The notes under the pieces were generated by a model. It saw nothing but the letters and a program-made list of their open reading frames with translations, made no database searches and was not told the DNA's origin. 64,000 nucleotides of DNA from Aphelocoma coerulescens (taxonomy: Eukaryota > Chordata > Aves > Passeriformes > Corvidae), in the NCBI RefSeq assembly GCF_041296385.1, contig NC_091017.1:78731055-78795054 (forward strand), given 5' to 3'. Positions 12,166-23,910 of the stretch are shown here, piece after piece. The stretch's first letter is position 1, and every line of letters begins with the position of its first letter. A program made the translations under genes and the position numbers.

Positions 12166-12695
12166 TGTGAAAATGTCGTGAAAATGTCACGAAAATTAAG
12201 TGGAAGTGTCACAAAAATTCCATGAAAACGTCACAGAAATGTCACCAGAATGCCGTGAAAATTCAGTGGAAATGTCACCAAAATTCCATGAAAATGTCAC
12301 AGAAATGTCACCAAAATTCCATGAAAATGCCACGGAAATTCTGTGAAAATGCTGCAGAAATTCCATTGAAATGTCGTGGAAAATTCTGCAAAAATTCCAG
12401 GAAAACGTCACAAAAATATCACAAAAACCCTGTGAAAATGGTGCAAAAATTCCATGAAAACGCCGAGAATTACACGAAAACATCACAGAAACGCAACGAA
12501 AATTCCCTGAAAATGTCGCGAAAACGTAGCGAATATTCCGCGGAAACGCTGCAGAAATTCCATGAAAACTCCTTGAAAACGTCACAGAAATCCCACAAAA
12601 TGTCACAGAAACGTGGCAGAAATTCCTGGAAAACCTCGTGGAGACGCCCCGAAAATTCAGCGGCAATGTCGCGAAAATTCCATGAAAATTCAGCC
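12166..12695. repeat. Degenerate 12-13-bp minisatellite (AAAATGTCACAG / AAATTCCATG)
   Basis: About 40 imperfect units such as GAAAATGTCAC and AAAATTCCATG alternate. Because the period is close to 12, long open frames exist on both strands (KMSQKCHQNS-like on plus, FSWNFGDISV-like on minus). I take these as by-products of the repeat. Confidence 0.85.
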
Positions 12696-12982
12696 GCTGC
12701 GGAGCGCGCCCCAGCTCCTCCGGGAGAGCCCGGGAAGCCTCGCCAGCCCCACGGAGCCCGTGGGATGCCAGCACCCCGGAGATTCCCCCACCTCCATCCA
12801 ACACCTCCTGCTCCGCCCCCTCCTCCGCACCAGGGGAGGCTCAGGTCGGATAACGGGAAGAAGTTTTACCTGGAAAAGGCTGTGAAAAGCATTGGAACGG
12901 GGAAGTGGTGGAGCCCCCGTGCCTGGAAACACCCAGAAACCACCGGGATGAGGACATGGGGACGAGGTTTGGGGTGGTGCTG

Positions 12983-13030
12983 CTGCTGGTGGAGGGTTGG
13001 ACTCGATGATCTTTCCCGGCCTTAACAATT
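12983..13030 (+). mobile_element. CR1 3' tip
   Basis: GAGGGTTGGACTCGATGATC, then CCTTAACAATTCCA. Confidence 0.7.
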
Positions 13031-13650
13031 CCACCATCACAAAGGAGAGCGATCCAAACCCTCGGGAAGGCACCCAGAGGCCCCACACCCAGTCCTCCCG
13101 CAGGGAACACCTTGGGACCACAGGCTGAAGGAGCTTATCTCCATGCCACCGCCTGGAACGAGGATAACAAACGAGGCACCCCCCGAGTGGCAACCCTGGC
13201 ACGGAACCGGAGCCAGCGCGGGCGTCACCCGCGGCCCGAGCAGGGGACAGCCCCAAACCCGTCCCACCTCGGGGACCGGCCCCGGGCTCCCCGCAGCTCC
13301 CTCCCAGGCAGTGGTGGCCCTGGCTCCATCTCAGAGGGCTTTTCCAATCGTTTCCCAATCCCAGGAGCCCTCAGCCTGCGGCCGTCCCCACTTCCAGCAG
13401 CGCCACGAGGAAAGCAGCCTCAGAACGGGGGGAACCAGCGCCGAGCTGTGCCGGGGCCCTGGGCTTGGACTCCCGGCTCTGCCAAAGCCTGAGCTGCCCG
13501 GGGCCCCACACCCACCACCTAAAAAACATCCCCTGGACACCTCCTGCACTCCCAAAATCGGAACCCAGCACCAGAACCCCAGGATCTGCGCAGCTGCTGC
13601 GGCTCAGAGCAGGAAGAAACCAGGGAAGGGCAACGCAAAGCCTCCCTGAA

Positions 13651-13695
13651 AGGGGGAATTGGGTCAAAAACGGGTCAAAAACGGGTCAAAAACTG
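13651..13695. repeat. 12-bp repeat GGGTCAAAAACG, 3 copies
   Basis: GGGTCAAAAAC occurs three times in direct succession. Confidence 0.8.
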
Positions 13696-14100
13696 CTTTG
13701 CTGCAAGTCCGGGAAGTTAAATTGGAAAACTGGGATCACAAAATATTTATTAGGAGCAGCAAACCCAAATTGACCTCGTGGTGCAGGTGTGGGCAACAAA
13801 GAAAAAGGGCAATAACTGGGCTGTTCCCAGCAGTGCGTTTATGTTCTATTTTACATTTCACTCATAATTACATTAATTATTGATACTTACATTAATTCTA
13901 TGCATATTATTAATGTCTCAATTTATCATTAAAGGTAATTCCAAGGGGTGGAAGGAGAAGGAGGGGCAGAACCTGGGATGGTTTTGCAGGATTTGGGAAT
14001 GTCCTTCCCCCTCTGCCAGAGGAACACTGGGATCAACCCGCGGCCTCTGCTCGCTGCTCCCGAGCACCTGACCCGCCCTGCGAAGCTTAATCAAGGACTA

Positions 14101-14220
14101 AACTAATTGTGATTCACGTAAATTAATTGTGATTCACATAAATTAATTGCGATTCACATAAATTAATTGTAACCCATGTAAATTAATTGCAATCCATGTA
14201 AATTAATTGTAAACCAAGTC
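14101..14220. repeat. 20-bp tandem repeat, 6 copies
   Basis: AATTAATTGTGATTCACATA and close variants repeat with an exact 20-bp period. Each unit carries a TTAATT core. Confidence 0.95.
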
Positions 14221-14593
14221 AGTAAAATCCCTTGAACCAATCAGTGCACGGGATTCATCAGGCCAGGAATGAAAAGGAAAAACGCGACTGATGGGATCAT
14301 CCATGGTCTTTCTCCCGATATTCCCGTGTCCTGCCCTTCCCACACCAGGCACATCCCAAGGAATCTCGCCGCATCCTTGAGCAAAGTCCTTTCGTTCCCC
14401 AATTCCCTTCGCTTATCCCGGGAATGGCCCCAGCCAAGGCACGATCCCGGATTTTGCCACTGGATGGCACCAGAGGAAATCCCAAATTGTCCAGTCCTGA
14501 CTGAGAGCTCCGGGAAAGCAAAACCCAAACCCTGAAGGAAAGAGCTCTCGGCCAAGGTTTGTGGAAGGAAGGTGTGGATTTGTTGGAATCAGC

Positions 14594-14993
14594 CCAGAGG
14601 AGGCCCCGGAGCTGCTGCAGGGCTGGAGCCCCTCTGCTCTGGAGGCAGCCTGGGAGAGCTGGGAATGTTCCCCTGGAGAAGGGAAGGAGCCAGGGAGAGC
14701 TGGGAGCCCCTTGCAGGGCCTAAAGGGGCTCCAGGAGAGCTGCAGAGGGACTGGGGCCAAGGGCTGGAGGGCCAGGAGGCAGGGAATGGCTTCCCAGTGG
14801 GAAAGGGGAGCTTGGGCTGGGATGTTGGGAAGGAATTGCTGGCTGGGAGGGTGGGGAGGGGCTGGGCTGGAATTGCCAGAGCAGCTGGGGCTGCCCCTGG
14901 ATCCCTGGCAGTGCCCAAGGCCCGGCTGGACACTGGGGCTTGGATCCACCTGGGATGGGATTTAAGGCCCCTTCCCACCCAAACCATTCCATG
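14594..14993 (+). mobile_element. CR1 copy of the abundant subfamily
   Basis: From GAGGAGGCCCCGGAGCTGCT to CACCCAAACCATTCCATGGG. The middle part is almost the same as copies at 16,593, 18,843, 23,352, 25,335, 48,557, 50,882 and 54,268. Confidence 0.92.
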
Positions 14994-15854
14994 GGATCCC
15001 ATGACGAGCACACAAGGAATTAACTGTCTCCATGCTGGATGTTCCCACATCCCAACTGTGCAGCAGAGAGCACAGCCCGGCTCCTTCCAGGCTCCAGCCC
15101 CAGCATTCCATGGCCTTTTCCCGTGGGGTCACAGGGACCCAAGGCAGCCCCTCCACCCCGAGGACAAAGGAACCCAATTGCCCCCCTCCGCTGGGGACAG
15201 CGCCGGCTCCAAACCCCGGAACCCCACCCTGGACACACCCTGGACCCCAGGAACTGGCTGGGAGGGGCAGCGCGACGGAGCAGCAGGACCTGGGTCACCC
15301 TCAAGACTCCATGCCAGGGAAATCCAATCCAAACCCAATCCAAACCCAATCCCAGTCCAACCCCGAGCCCATCCAGCCCTGCTCAGCCCCTCCCCAGCCC
15401 AAGGGGGACACAGCCCATCCCCAATCCCACTAAAATGCCCAGGGTTAATCAGGAGCCAACACTTGCCAAGGTCCTGGATTATCCTGAGCCTCCTCAGCCA
15501 CGAGGGAACACCACAATGGCACAGAAAGCCCCGGGAACCTCCCTGCCCGGGACACGCATCCATGTGGATGGAGAAGGAATTCCTTCCCTCCGCTGGCATC
15601 TGCTGCAATCCGCCCTGGAAAACCCCCCTGGCACTGCCAGCCTGGATCATCCATCCCTCAGCCGCTGCTCCACAGGGAACTGAAGGAATTCCTGCCTTTC
15701 CTTGGCATCCCTAATCCCACTTCCATCCCTCAGCAGGACACGTCCATAAGGAGAATCCCCGGGAGCCGTATCCACGTTTATTTCTGCTTCCCACCAACCA
15801 CCTCTTAATTCAGAGGCATTAACGGCCTGCACTGGCCACAAAACAGGGAAAACA

Positions 15855-15885
15855 TTAAATTAAATTAAATTAAATTAATTAAAAC
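15855..15885. repeat. Pentanucleotide microsatellite (ATTAA)n
   Basis: About five units of ATTAA in a row. Confidence 0.9.
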
Positions 15886-16419
15886 CCAGTCTGAGCGTCT
15901 TTGAACACAGCCTGTAGCAGCAAATGCTGGGATAGGATCCAGCTGTGCCAAGTATCCAAGGAAAAAGGATTTCCTTGTTGGTTTGAAGGTCCCACGAATG
16001 CCAACAGCATCCAAGAGGATTTTAACTCAGATTTATCTCTGCTGTTATTGGCCCTGATAGCCTCGCCACCGGAAATCCTAATGGAAAACCCTGCTGGAAG
16101 TTCCAAGGAAAAGCACGCAGGGAGCTTGTCCTCGGTGTGGGATGGCCACAGCATCCATCCCCTGAGATCCCAAATCCGCTGCAAACAGCGGCAAACCCCA
16201 AAAGGACAAATGGACTTTCCCACAGGGAGCCCGGGCTGGGGAGGGCGCTCCATGGATGGATGGAGCACTGCTCATCCAGGGACTGGGATGAGGAATGCAG
16301 GTGGCTGTGACTGCTCAGGAAGGATTTAGGGACAAAGGATTAAAAATACATCGCTTTAGGGATAATTTCGGGCAGTTTTAGGGCCTGGGATGGGCTCGGT
16401 GGTTGGAGGGATCCATCCC

Positions 16420-16487
16420 AGGCAGAGCTGCTCCAGAGTGGGAATTGATCCCTGAGGGTCCCTTCCAACCCAGAATATCCCAGATCT
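16420..16487 (+). mobile_element. CR1 3' tip
   Basis: GGGTCCCTTCCAACCCAGAA is preceded by a weak upstream match. Confidence 0.55.
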
Positions 16488-16592
16488 GGAAATAAATAGG
16501 AAATATCCCACAGCATGCACAGGCAGGGAATGCTGGGTTTAAACACTGAGGTGGTTCCCTGAATTAAATCATTCATGGAACACTGGATGGGA

Positions 16593-17180
16593 TTCATGGA
16601 ATCCTGGAATGGTTGGGTGGGAAGGGAACTTCAATCCCATCCAGGGCCATCCCATCCATGGGCAGGAACACCTCCCACTATCCCAGGTGGATCCAAGCCC
16701 CAGTGTCCAGCCTGGCCTTGGGCACTGCCAGGGATCCAGGGGCAGCCCCAGCTGCTCTGGCAATTCCAGCCCAGCCCCTCCCCACCCTCCCAGCCAGCAA
16801 TTCCTTCCCAACATCCCACCCCAAGCTCCCCTTTCCCACTGGGAAGCCATTCCCTGCCTCCTGGCCCTCCATGCCTTGGCCCCAGTCCCTCTGCAGCTCT
16901 CCTGGAGCCCCTTTAGGCCCTGCAAGGGGCTCCCAGCTCTCCCTGGCTCCTTCCCTTCTCCAGGGGAACATTCCCAGCTCTCCCAGCCTGCCTCCAGAGC
17001 AGAGGGGCTCCAGCCCTGCAGCAGCTCCAGGGCCTCCTCTGGGCTCTCTCCAGCAGCTCCACGTCCTTCTGCTGTTGGCCCCAGGGCTGGGGCAGCTCTG
17101 CAGGTGGGCTCTCACCTGAGGGGGCCCAGGGACACAATTCCCACCTTTCCTGCTGCCCACGCTGGGATCAGCCCAGGGCC
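16593..17180 (-). mobile_element. CR1 copy, longest of the abundant subfamily
   Basis: From the 3' tip (TGGAATGGTTGGGTGGGAAG) to the upstream part with CTGCAGGTGGGCTCTCACCT and ATCAGCCCAGG. Confidence 0.93.
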
Positions 17181-19689
17181 ATTCCAGCCTCATCCACAAC
17201 ATCCCAAATCCTCCTCCCAGAGCTGCTCCTGTGACCCCCTTTGGATGAAGGGACAATTCCCTCTCCAGGCACTGCTTTGGCCTCTCCCAATCCCAGCAGC
17301 TCCCCACCTCCAGCTCCCTTTCCCCAGTACTCCCCAAACACAGACCTGGAATCCACCACAACCAAATCCCAACCAATCCATGGATGCAGCAGCACCGTTT
17401 GCTCTGCACTGCCCTGAGCTCCCACAGCCAAGATCCCAATCCCCCCTGGCTATTCCCAAAGTCCAGCAGCTCATTTTGGAGCCCATTTCATGGAACAACA
17501 ACACCAAGGCCGTTCAGCACAGGAATATCTGCATTCCCAAAGATGGCAAGCAGCTCTCCGGGATTCCTGGAGAGCTGTCGCTCCCAGCTCCTGTTCCCAA
17601 GGACAGGAAGCCAGGGATGCTGTGTCCAGCTGATAGAGCACAAGGAATTTTAAAAAGGCAACATCTCCGGGCTCCGGCCTGCAGCCAATTCCCTGCAAAG
17701 CCCTCGGGATCCCCACAGGGAAAATTAAGGAGAAGGGGGAAAAAAACAAAACCAAAAAAAACCAAAACAACAACACGTGGAAAACAAAGGAATTCTTCAT
17801 GGAATTTGTGTCCTCCAGCCCCGACCCCTCCAGCAGCTCCGAGCTCCTAAATCCACTCCTTATCACCAGACCCAGGCGTTTCCAGGCCAGGAGGGGCTGG
17901 CGTGGCCATGGATCTCCCTGGAACACAGAGAGCACTTCCCAGAGCAGGGAGAATCGTCCTGGATTCATCCCGGAATTCCTGCTCCAGCCCTAAAGGTGCA
18001 CACAGACCGGGATTTGCCAGTGGGATTGAAAGCAGTTCGGGGCTCTGGGTTCAGCCAGGGAAAGGGGGACTGAGGGGTGCCGGAGCAGAACTGGGATCTG
18101 CTCTCCACTCTCATGGATCCTTCTGGATCAGGGTGAATTCCCTGGGGACAACCCAGCATCCAAGGGAAAGGAATTCTGCCACGACCACCTCATCAGGAAA
18201 CAAGCCCTCTGATCCCAGGGCTCTCCCCCAAAAACAGCTTCCAAAGCCACGTCACCTCCAAACAAAGGTGGCCACAGGCAGGAGCCACAGGGGAGGGAAT
18301 TCCACAAACCTATGGAATACATTCCTCCAAGCCCCACCCCATGTGGGGAATAAAGATCCAAATCCCCTCTCCCATCCCTTTGCACCTCTGGCCTGTCGAA
18401 CACGGAGCCCTTCAGAGCAGTTCCGATGCCTTCCTCGAGAGGAAAAAATAAACTCCTGACTTTTCCTGTTTGGGAAGTGGGCAAAGAAAGGGAAAAACAC
18501 CGGAGCACGCTGGGCCTGGCTGGAAAAAAACCTAAGAAAGCCCCGGCCCTCAGCACAGGATGTGTAAAAATAGGGCTGCTGATAGGATCGGGACAACCCA
18601 GGGCTCCTGAGTCCCACCTTCCCGGCTCGGGAAGGGACACGTCCCTCTCACCCAGCCCCGGGTGGGAATGCGGCGGGAATGCCTTGGAGCAGGGAGAGAG
18701 GGATTTAAGGAACGTCTCAAAGCTTTGGGAGGGTGCAGGGGGTGATTAAATCAGTTTGAGGCAGGCCAGGAGAAATTAATTCCAGTGGTACAAGGATCAC
18801 CTCTGGAGAGCTGGGGAAGAGAGGGATCCAAGGGCACATTCCAAAACATTCCAGGGCCTGAAGGGGCTCCAGGAGAGCTGCAGAGGGACTGGGGCCAAGG
18901 GCTGGAGGGCCAGGAGGCAGGGAATGGCTTCCCAGTGGGAAAGGGGAGCTTGGGCTGGGATGTTGGGAAGGAATTGCTGGCTGGGAGGGTGGGGAGGGGC
19001 TGGGCTGGAATTGCCAGAGCAGCTGGGGCTGCCTCTGGATCCCTGGCAGTGCCCAAGGCCAGGCTGGACACTGGGGCTTGGATCCACCTGGGACAGTGGG
19101 AGGTGTCCCTGCCCATGGATGGGGTGGGATTCCAGGTCCCTTCCCACCCGAACATTCCATGACCCACATCAGGCACTCAGCAGCAAACCTGGGCAGCTGC
19201 GGGTTTTATCCATCCCTGGATCATCCCTTGGCTTTTCCCAGCCCTCCTTCCCCATCCCAGCTGCGGGGAAAAAGAACCCCCAAAGCCAAGGAAACCCCAA
19301 ACTGTGCCCACAATCCCTCCCCGCAGATCCCTGGAGCAGCTCCACCCCGGGATCCTCCACCCATCCCTCGGGATTGGCTCTTTTCCCCAAATCCAGGCAG
19401 CGGAGAATTCCCAGCTCAGGAATTCCAGGAGCTGCTGGGAAAATGCAGCCCTGCTCACGAGACCCCAAAAATGCAGAGCAGGAGACCCCAAAATGCAGAG
19501 CAGGAGCTCCCTAAGGAGCACGGGAAGGGTGGCAAAGGGAAAAGAGGCCGGGAAAGGAGGATGGGAGGGAGTGGGGAAGAGCCAGGCTGCCCAAATTCCA
19601 CTGGGAAAAGGGAAACTCCGGAGCCAGGAGCAGGGGCGGCCGTGGGGCACCTCAGACAGAGGGCAAAATAGCGACCGGGTTAATCAATA
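17181..19689. other. Intronic DNA, mostly unique
   Basis: An A-rich tract (AAAAACAAAACCAAAAAAAA) lies at about 17,738-17,775, and a 25-bp duplication (CCCCAAAATGCAGAGCAGGA) lies near 19,460-19,510. The 413-codon open frame at 16,609-17,850 begins inside CR1 and is not considered a gene. Confidence 0.55.
18843..19163 (+). mobile_element. CR1 copy of the abundant subfamily
   Basis: From GGGCCTGAAGGGGCTCCAGG to CCCTTCCCACCCGAACATTC. Confidence 0.92.
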
Positions 19690-20875
19690 TTTGATGTGTA
19701 TGAGATATCGATACGGAAATGGATATTGGTAATTAAACTTGTGTTTTATGTGCATGACATGTTTATATTGGTGTCTGTATTTACGTGTAGGACGTATTTA
19801 AATGGATATTGATAATTATATTCGTATTTTATGTGTATGACATATCTATATTGATACCTACATTGATATCTACATTTTATGTGCATGACGTTTATATTGA
19901 TATCTATATTGATATCTATATTTTATGTGCATGACGTTTATATTGATATCTATATTGATATCTGTATTGATATCTACATTGATATCTATATTTTATGTGC
20001 ATGACGTTTATATTGATATCTATATTGATATCTGTATTGATATCTACATTGATATCTATATTTTATGTGCATGACATGTTTACATTGATATCTATAGTTA
20101 TATCTATATTGATATCTACATTGATATCTATATTTTATGGGCATGACAAGTTTATATTGATATCTATATTGATACCTACATTGATATCTATATTTTATGT
20201 GCATGACGTTTATATTGATATCTATATTGATATCTATATTAATATCTATACTGATATCTATATTTTATGGGCATGACAAGTTTATATTGATATCTATATT
20301 GATATCTATACTGATATCTATATTTTATGTACATGACATGTTTACATTGATATCTATAGTTATATCTATACTGATATCTATATTTTATGTACATGACATG
20401 TTTACATTGATATCTATAGTTATATCTATACTGATATCTATATTTTATGTACATGACATGTTTACATTGATATCTATAGTTATATCTATACTGATATCTA
20501 TATTTTATGGGCATGACATGTTTACATTGATATCTATAGTTATATCTATACTGATATCTATATTTTATGGGCATGACAAGTTTATATTGATATCTATATT
20601 GATATCAATATTTTATGTGCATGACGTTTATATTGATATCTATATTGATATCTATATTAATATCTATATTGATATCAATATTTTATGGGTATGACGTTTA
20701 TATTGATATATATATTGATATCTATATTAATATCTATATTGATATCTATATTTTATGGGCATGACAAGTCTATATTGATATCTTTATTGATATCTATACT
20801 GATTTCTATATTTTATGTGCATGACATGCTTTTATTTATATCTATATCTATATTTATGTGTATGACATATTTAAA
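19690..20875. repeat. AT-rich satellite-like array, 60-bp units built from TTGATATCTATA
   Basis: Short TTGATATCTATA words form longer units ending in TATTTTATGTGCATGACATG. Between about 20,330 and 20,580 the period is exactly 60 bp for four copies. Open frames on both strands (ILISILISI-like on plus, YRYQYRYQ-like on minus) come from the repeat. Confidence 0.95.
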
Positions 20876-22260
20876 TGGATATTGATACAGATATTTATAT
20901 TTCTATTTCATGTGCAGTACATATCTATATATTTACATTCTTTACATTTTACATGGTTTATATATTTTTATATTTTACGTGGGGTTTTTTGCATTTTTGT
21001 GTGCACTGTATATTTCTAGTTTTATACTTTTGTGCATATTATATATTTATAGCTGTATAATTTACTTGTATGATATATTCACATTATATTTTACCTGTGT
21101 ATCAATATTTTCTGTATTTTTATGTGCATTATATCTATTTTATGTATTTTTTATATTTTTTATGTGTATTATATATATTTCTATTTTTGAAATTTTATTT
21201 GTATTATGTCTATTAATGGGTTTCTATTTTATGTGTATTACAATTTAAGGTTACATGTTTGAATATATTTATATTTTTATATACCTTATGCACACTAGAT
21301 ATTGATAATTTTTATAACTTTATGTGCGTTGTATCTCTCAACGTTTTTATATTTTACTTGTATTAGATCCATCTCCATTTTTATATTTTTATGTGCATTA
21401 TATATTTATAGTTTGATATTTTCCATGTGTTATACATTTTTATGTGTATATATTTATATTTCAATGCATTATATATGAATATTTTTATCTTTTACATGCA
21501 TTATATATTATTTTATAATTTACATGTATTTGATATTTTGTTTATATATTTATATTTTACATATATCAGTATTTTTTATATTTTATGTGTATTACATATT
21601 TTATGTGTATATATTTATATTACACATACAATATATGAATACTTTTATATTTCCCATCTATCACATATTTATACTTTAATATTTTTGTGCATGTAATTTA
21701 TATCTTACATGTGTTATATATCAATATTTTTATATTTTATGTGTATTATATTTTTATATTAAAAAATAAAAATTTGTATTTTCTTTTATGTTTTCTGTTA
21801 TGTATTTATGTGCATTATATATTTAAATTTAAATTATATATAAAATTTATATTTTTCTATTTTTATGTGTACTATCCATTTATGTGCATTATATATTTAA
21901 ATTATATTTTTCTATTTTTATGTGTACTATCCATTTATGTGCATTATATATTTAAATTTAAATTATATATAAAATTTATATTTTTATATTTTTTGTGTAT
22001 TATACATTTTATGTCTATACATATTTCTACTCCACATGTATTACCTACATTAATATTTTTATTTTACATTTCTTATCTCTTTCTATGCGTATATCTTCAT
22101 ATTTGCCATGGAATAGATACTAATATTTTTATATTTTCCATTTCTTCTGTATTTATAGTTCTATAATCTTATGGGTATTGTATATATTTATATTTTTTTA
22201 TATTTTTATGTGTATTATTGGCTGATATCTATTTAAGTATATATTTTCTATAAACTTTTC
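20876..22260. repeat. AT-rich low-complexity DNA, decayed continuation of the array
   Basis: The sequence is mostly TATATTTTTATGTG and TTATATATTTA words without a fixed period. Remnants of TTTTATGTGCAT suggest it is an older part of the neighbouring array. A local 80-bp duplication with ATTTAAATTTAAATTATATA lies at about 21,800-21,980. Confidence 0.85.
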
Positions 22261-22429
22261 TATGTAACAGATGGAAAATGCACCAAACTCAGGGCGGGTG
22301 CATTAAACAAATACCAGACAGGAGCTAACACTGGGGATTACCCCCATAAATCATCAGCTAATTAAGAAATTAAAACTAAAACAGGAAGGAGAAGAGGAGG
22401 AAAAGTTCCCATCTGAAGGATTTGCAGCA

Positions 22430-22815
22430 AAGATTAAAAAAATCAGTGGCACAAATTAAAAACCAGGGGCATCAATTCAAATATCAATTGAATAAATCTA
22501 AAGATCAGCTGTATAAATTAAAATATCCATCATAAATTAAAATATCCATTATAAATTAAAATATCCGTGGTATAAATTCAAATATCAGTTGCGTAAGTTA
22601 AAAAAATCAGATGTATAAATTTAAAAATCAGCTGTATAAATTAAAATATCAGTGGCATAAACTAAAAAAAATCAGCAGTACAAATTCAAAAATCAGATGT
22701 AGAAATTCAAAATCAGCGGTCTAAATTTTAAAAATCAGCACCTAAATCAAAAGATGGGTTGAATAAATTAAAAACTCGGCGGTGTAAATTAAAAAGCAGC
22801 GGCATAAATTAAAAC
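22430..22815. repeat. Degenerate repeat AAATTAAAAATCAGCGGTAT
   Basis: About 17 imperfect units of 20-25 bp follow the pattern ATAAATTAAAATATCAGTGG. Confidence 0.85.
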
Positions 22816-23043
22816 CTCAAAATCTGCTGCCAGGTGGGAGCAGAGGGAGCCCCGAGCCAGGACTGAGCCGTGGTGCCCAAACCCCCTCCGGAAAAGGAAA
22901 CAACCCCCAGGAACAGGGAAATGCCTGGAATTCCTCGGGATTTCACCGGTGCAGAAGGGCTTCCGAAAATAAAAACTCATCCGAAAGATGCGGGACCCGT
23001 CAGGGCCCGGCAGGGATGGAGCGAGAGATTCCACAGCGGCCCC

Positions 23044-23185
23044 GGAATCCTGGAGCATCCTGACGGGAAGGGACCCGCGGGACCGCGGATCCTGCGCCTG
23101 CCCCACCCCGACGGCCCCCCCGGGCATCCCTGGCAGCGCTCCCGGAGCTCCGGCAGCCTCGGGAACGGCCTCATTCCCTGGATTC
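23044..23185 (-). mobile_element. CR1 fragment of the second subfamily
   Basis: GGCATCCCTGGCAGCGCTCC, then GAGCTCCGGCAGCCTCGGGA. It aligns with 4,471-4,620. Confidence 0.7.
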
Positions 23186-23351
23186 CCGGAGCAGGACCTG
23201 GGGGCTCCAGCACGGAGCTGGCTCTGAACGTGGGATGGTTGGAGTGCCATGGAACGGGAGAGTCATTCCAGGGAATCGCACCCAGGGAGCGCCAGGGGAT
23301 GCTGGAGAAATCCCCCCGGAGAGAGGCGGAGAGGCTGTGGGAGAGAAGGGG
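23150..23351. repeat. Left flank of a duplicated segment (partner 50,697-50,881)
   Basis: About 185-200 bp running through GAGCAGGACCTGGGGGCTCC and GGGAGCGCCAGGGGATGCTG occur here and at 50,697-50,881. In both places they are followed by the same CR1 copy. Confidence 0.9.
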
Positions 23352-23910
23352 AATCCATGGAATGGTTTGGGTGGGGAGGGACCTTAAATCCCATCCAGTT
23401 CCAGGGACACCTCCCACCATCCCAGGTGGATCCAAGCCCCAGTGTCCAGCCTGGCCTTGGGCACTGCCAGGGATCCAGGGGCAGCCCCAGCTGCTCTGGC
23501 AATTCCAGCCCAGCCCCTCCCCACCCTCCCAGCCAGCAATTCCTTCCCAACATCCCACCCCAAGCTCCCCTTTCCCACTGGGAAGCCATTCCCTGCCTCC
23601 TGGCCCCTCCAGCCCTTGGCCCCAGTCCCTCTGCAGCTCTCCTGGAGCCCCTTTAGGCCCTGCAAGGGGCTCCCAGCTCTCCCTGGCTCCTTCCCTTCTC
23701 CAGGGGAACATTCCCAGCTCTCCCAGGCTGCCTCCAGAGCAGAGGGGCTCCAGCCCTGCAGCAGCTCCGGGGCCTCCTCTGGGCTCTCTCCAGCAGCTCC
23801 ACGTCCTTCTGCTGTTGGCCCCAGGGCTGGGGCAGCTCTGCAGGTGGGCTCTCACCTGAGGGGGCCCAGGGACAGAATTCCCACCTTTCCTGCTGGGATC
23901 AGCCCAGGGC
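23352..23910 (-). mobile_element. CR1 copy of the abundant subfamily
   Basis: From TGGAATGGTTTGGGTGGGGA to CTGCTGGGATCAGCCCAGGG. Together with its left flank it is duplicated at 50,697-51,320. Confidence 0.93.

Larger units (their letters stand above)
13031..16419. other. Intronic DNA with isolated repeats
   Basis: Outside the listed repeats and the CR1 at 14,594, nothing was recognised. A small CCAATCCAAAC series lies at about 15,318-15,362. AT-rich sequence at 13,840-13,930 has no clear period. Confidence 0.55.

Noticed and set aside
14101..14220. CRISPR-like regularly spaced repeat
   Set aside because: No unique spacers exist; the units are contiguous tandem copies in vertebrate DNA.
14572..15714. 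380-codon plus-strand open frame
   Set aside because: The first half is CR1 and the second half has no recognisable domain.
16609..17850. 413-codon plus-strand open frame
   Set aside because: It begins inside a reverse CR1 copy. The same peptide recurs at other CR1 copies, and the rest is Pro-rich chance frame in GC-rich DNA.
20197..20694. Hydrophobic Ile/Leu/Ser repeat frame resembling membrane segments
   Set aside because: It is a direct product of the TTGATATCTATA repeat; the minus strand is equally open with Tyr/Arg/Gln repeats.
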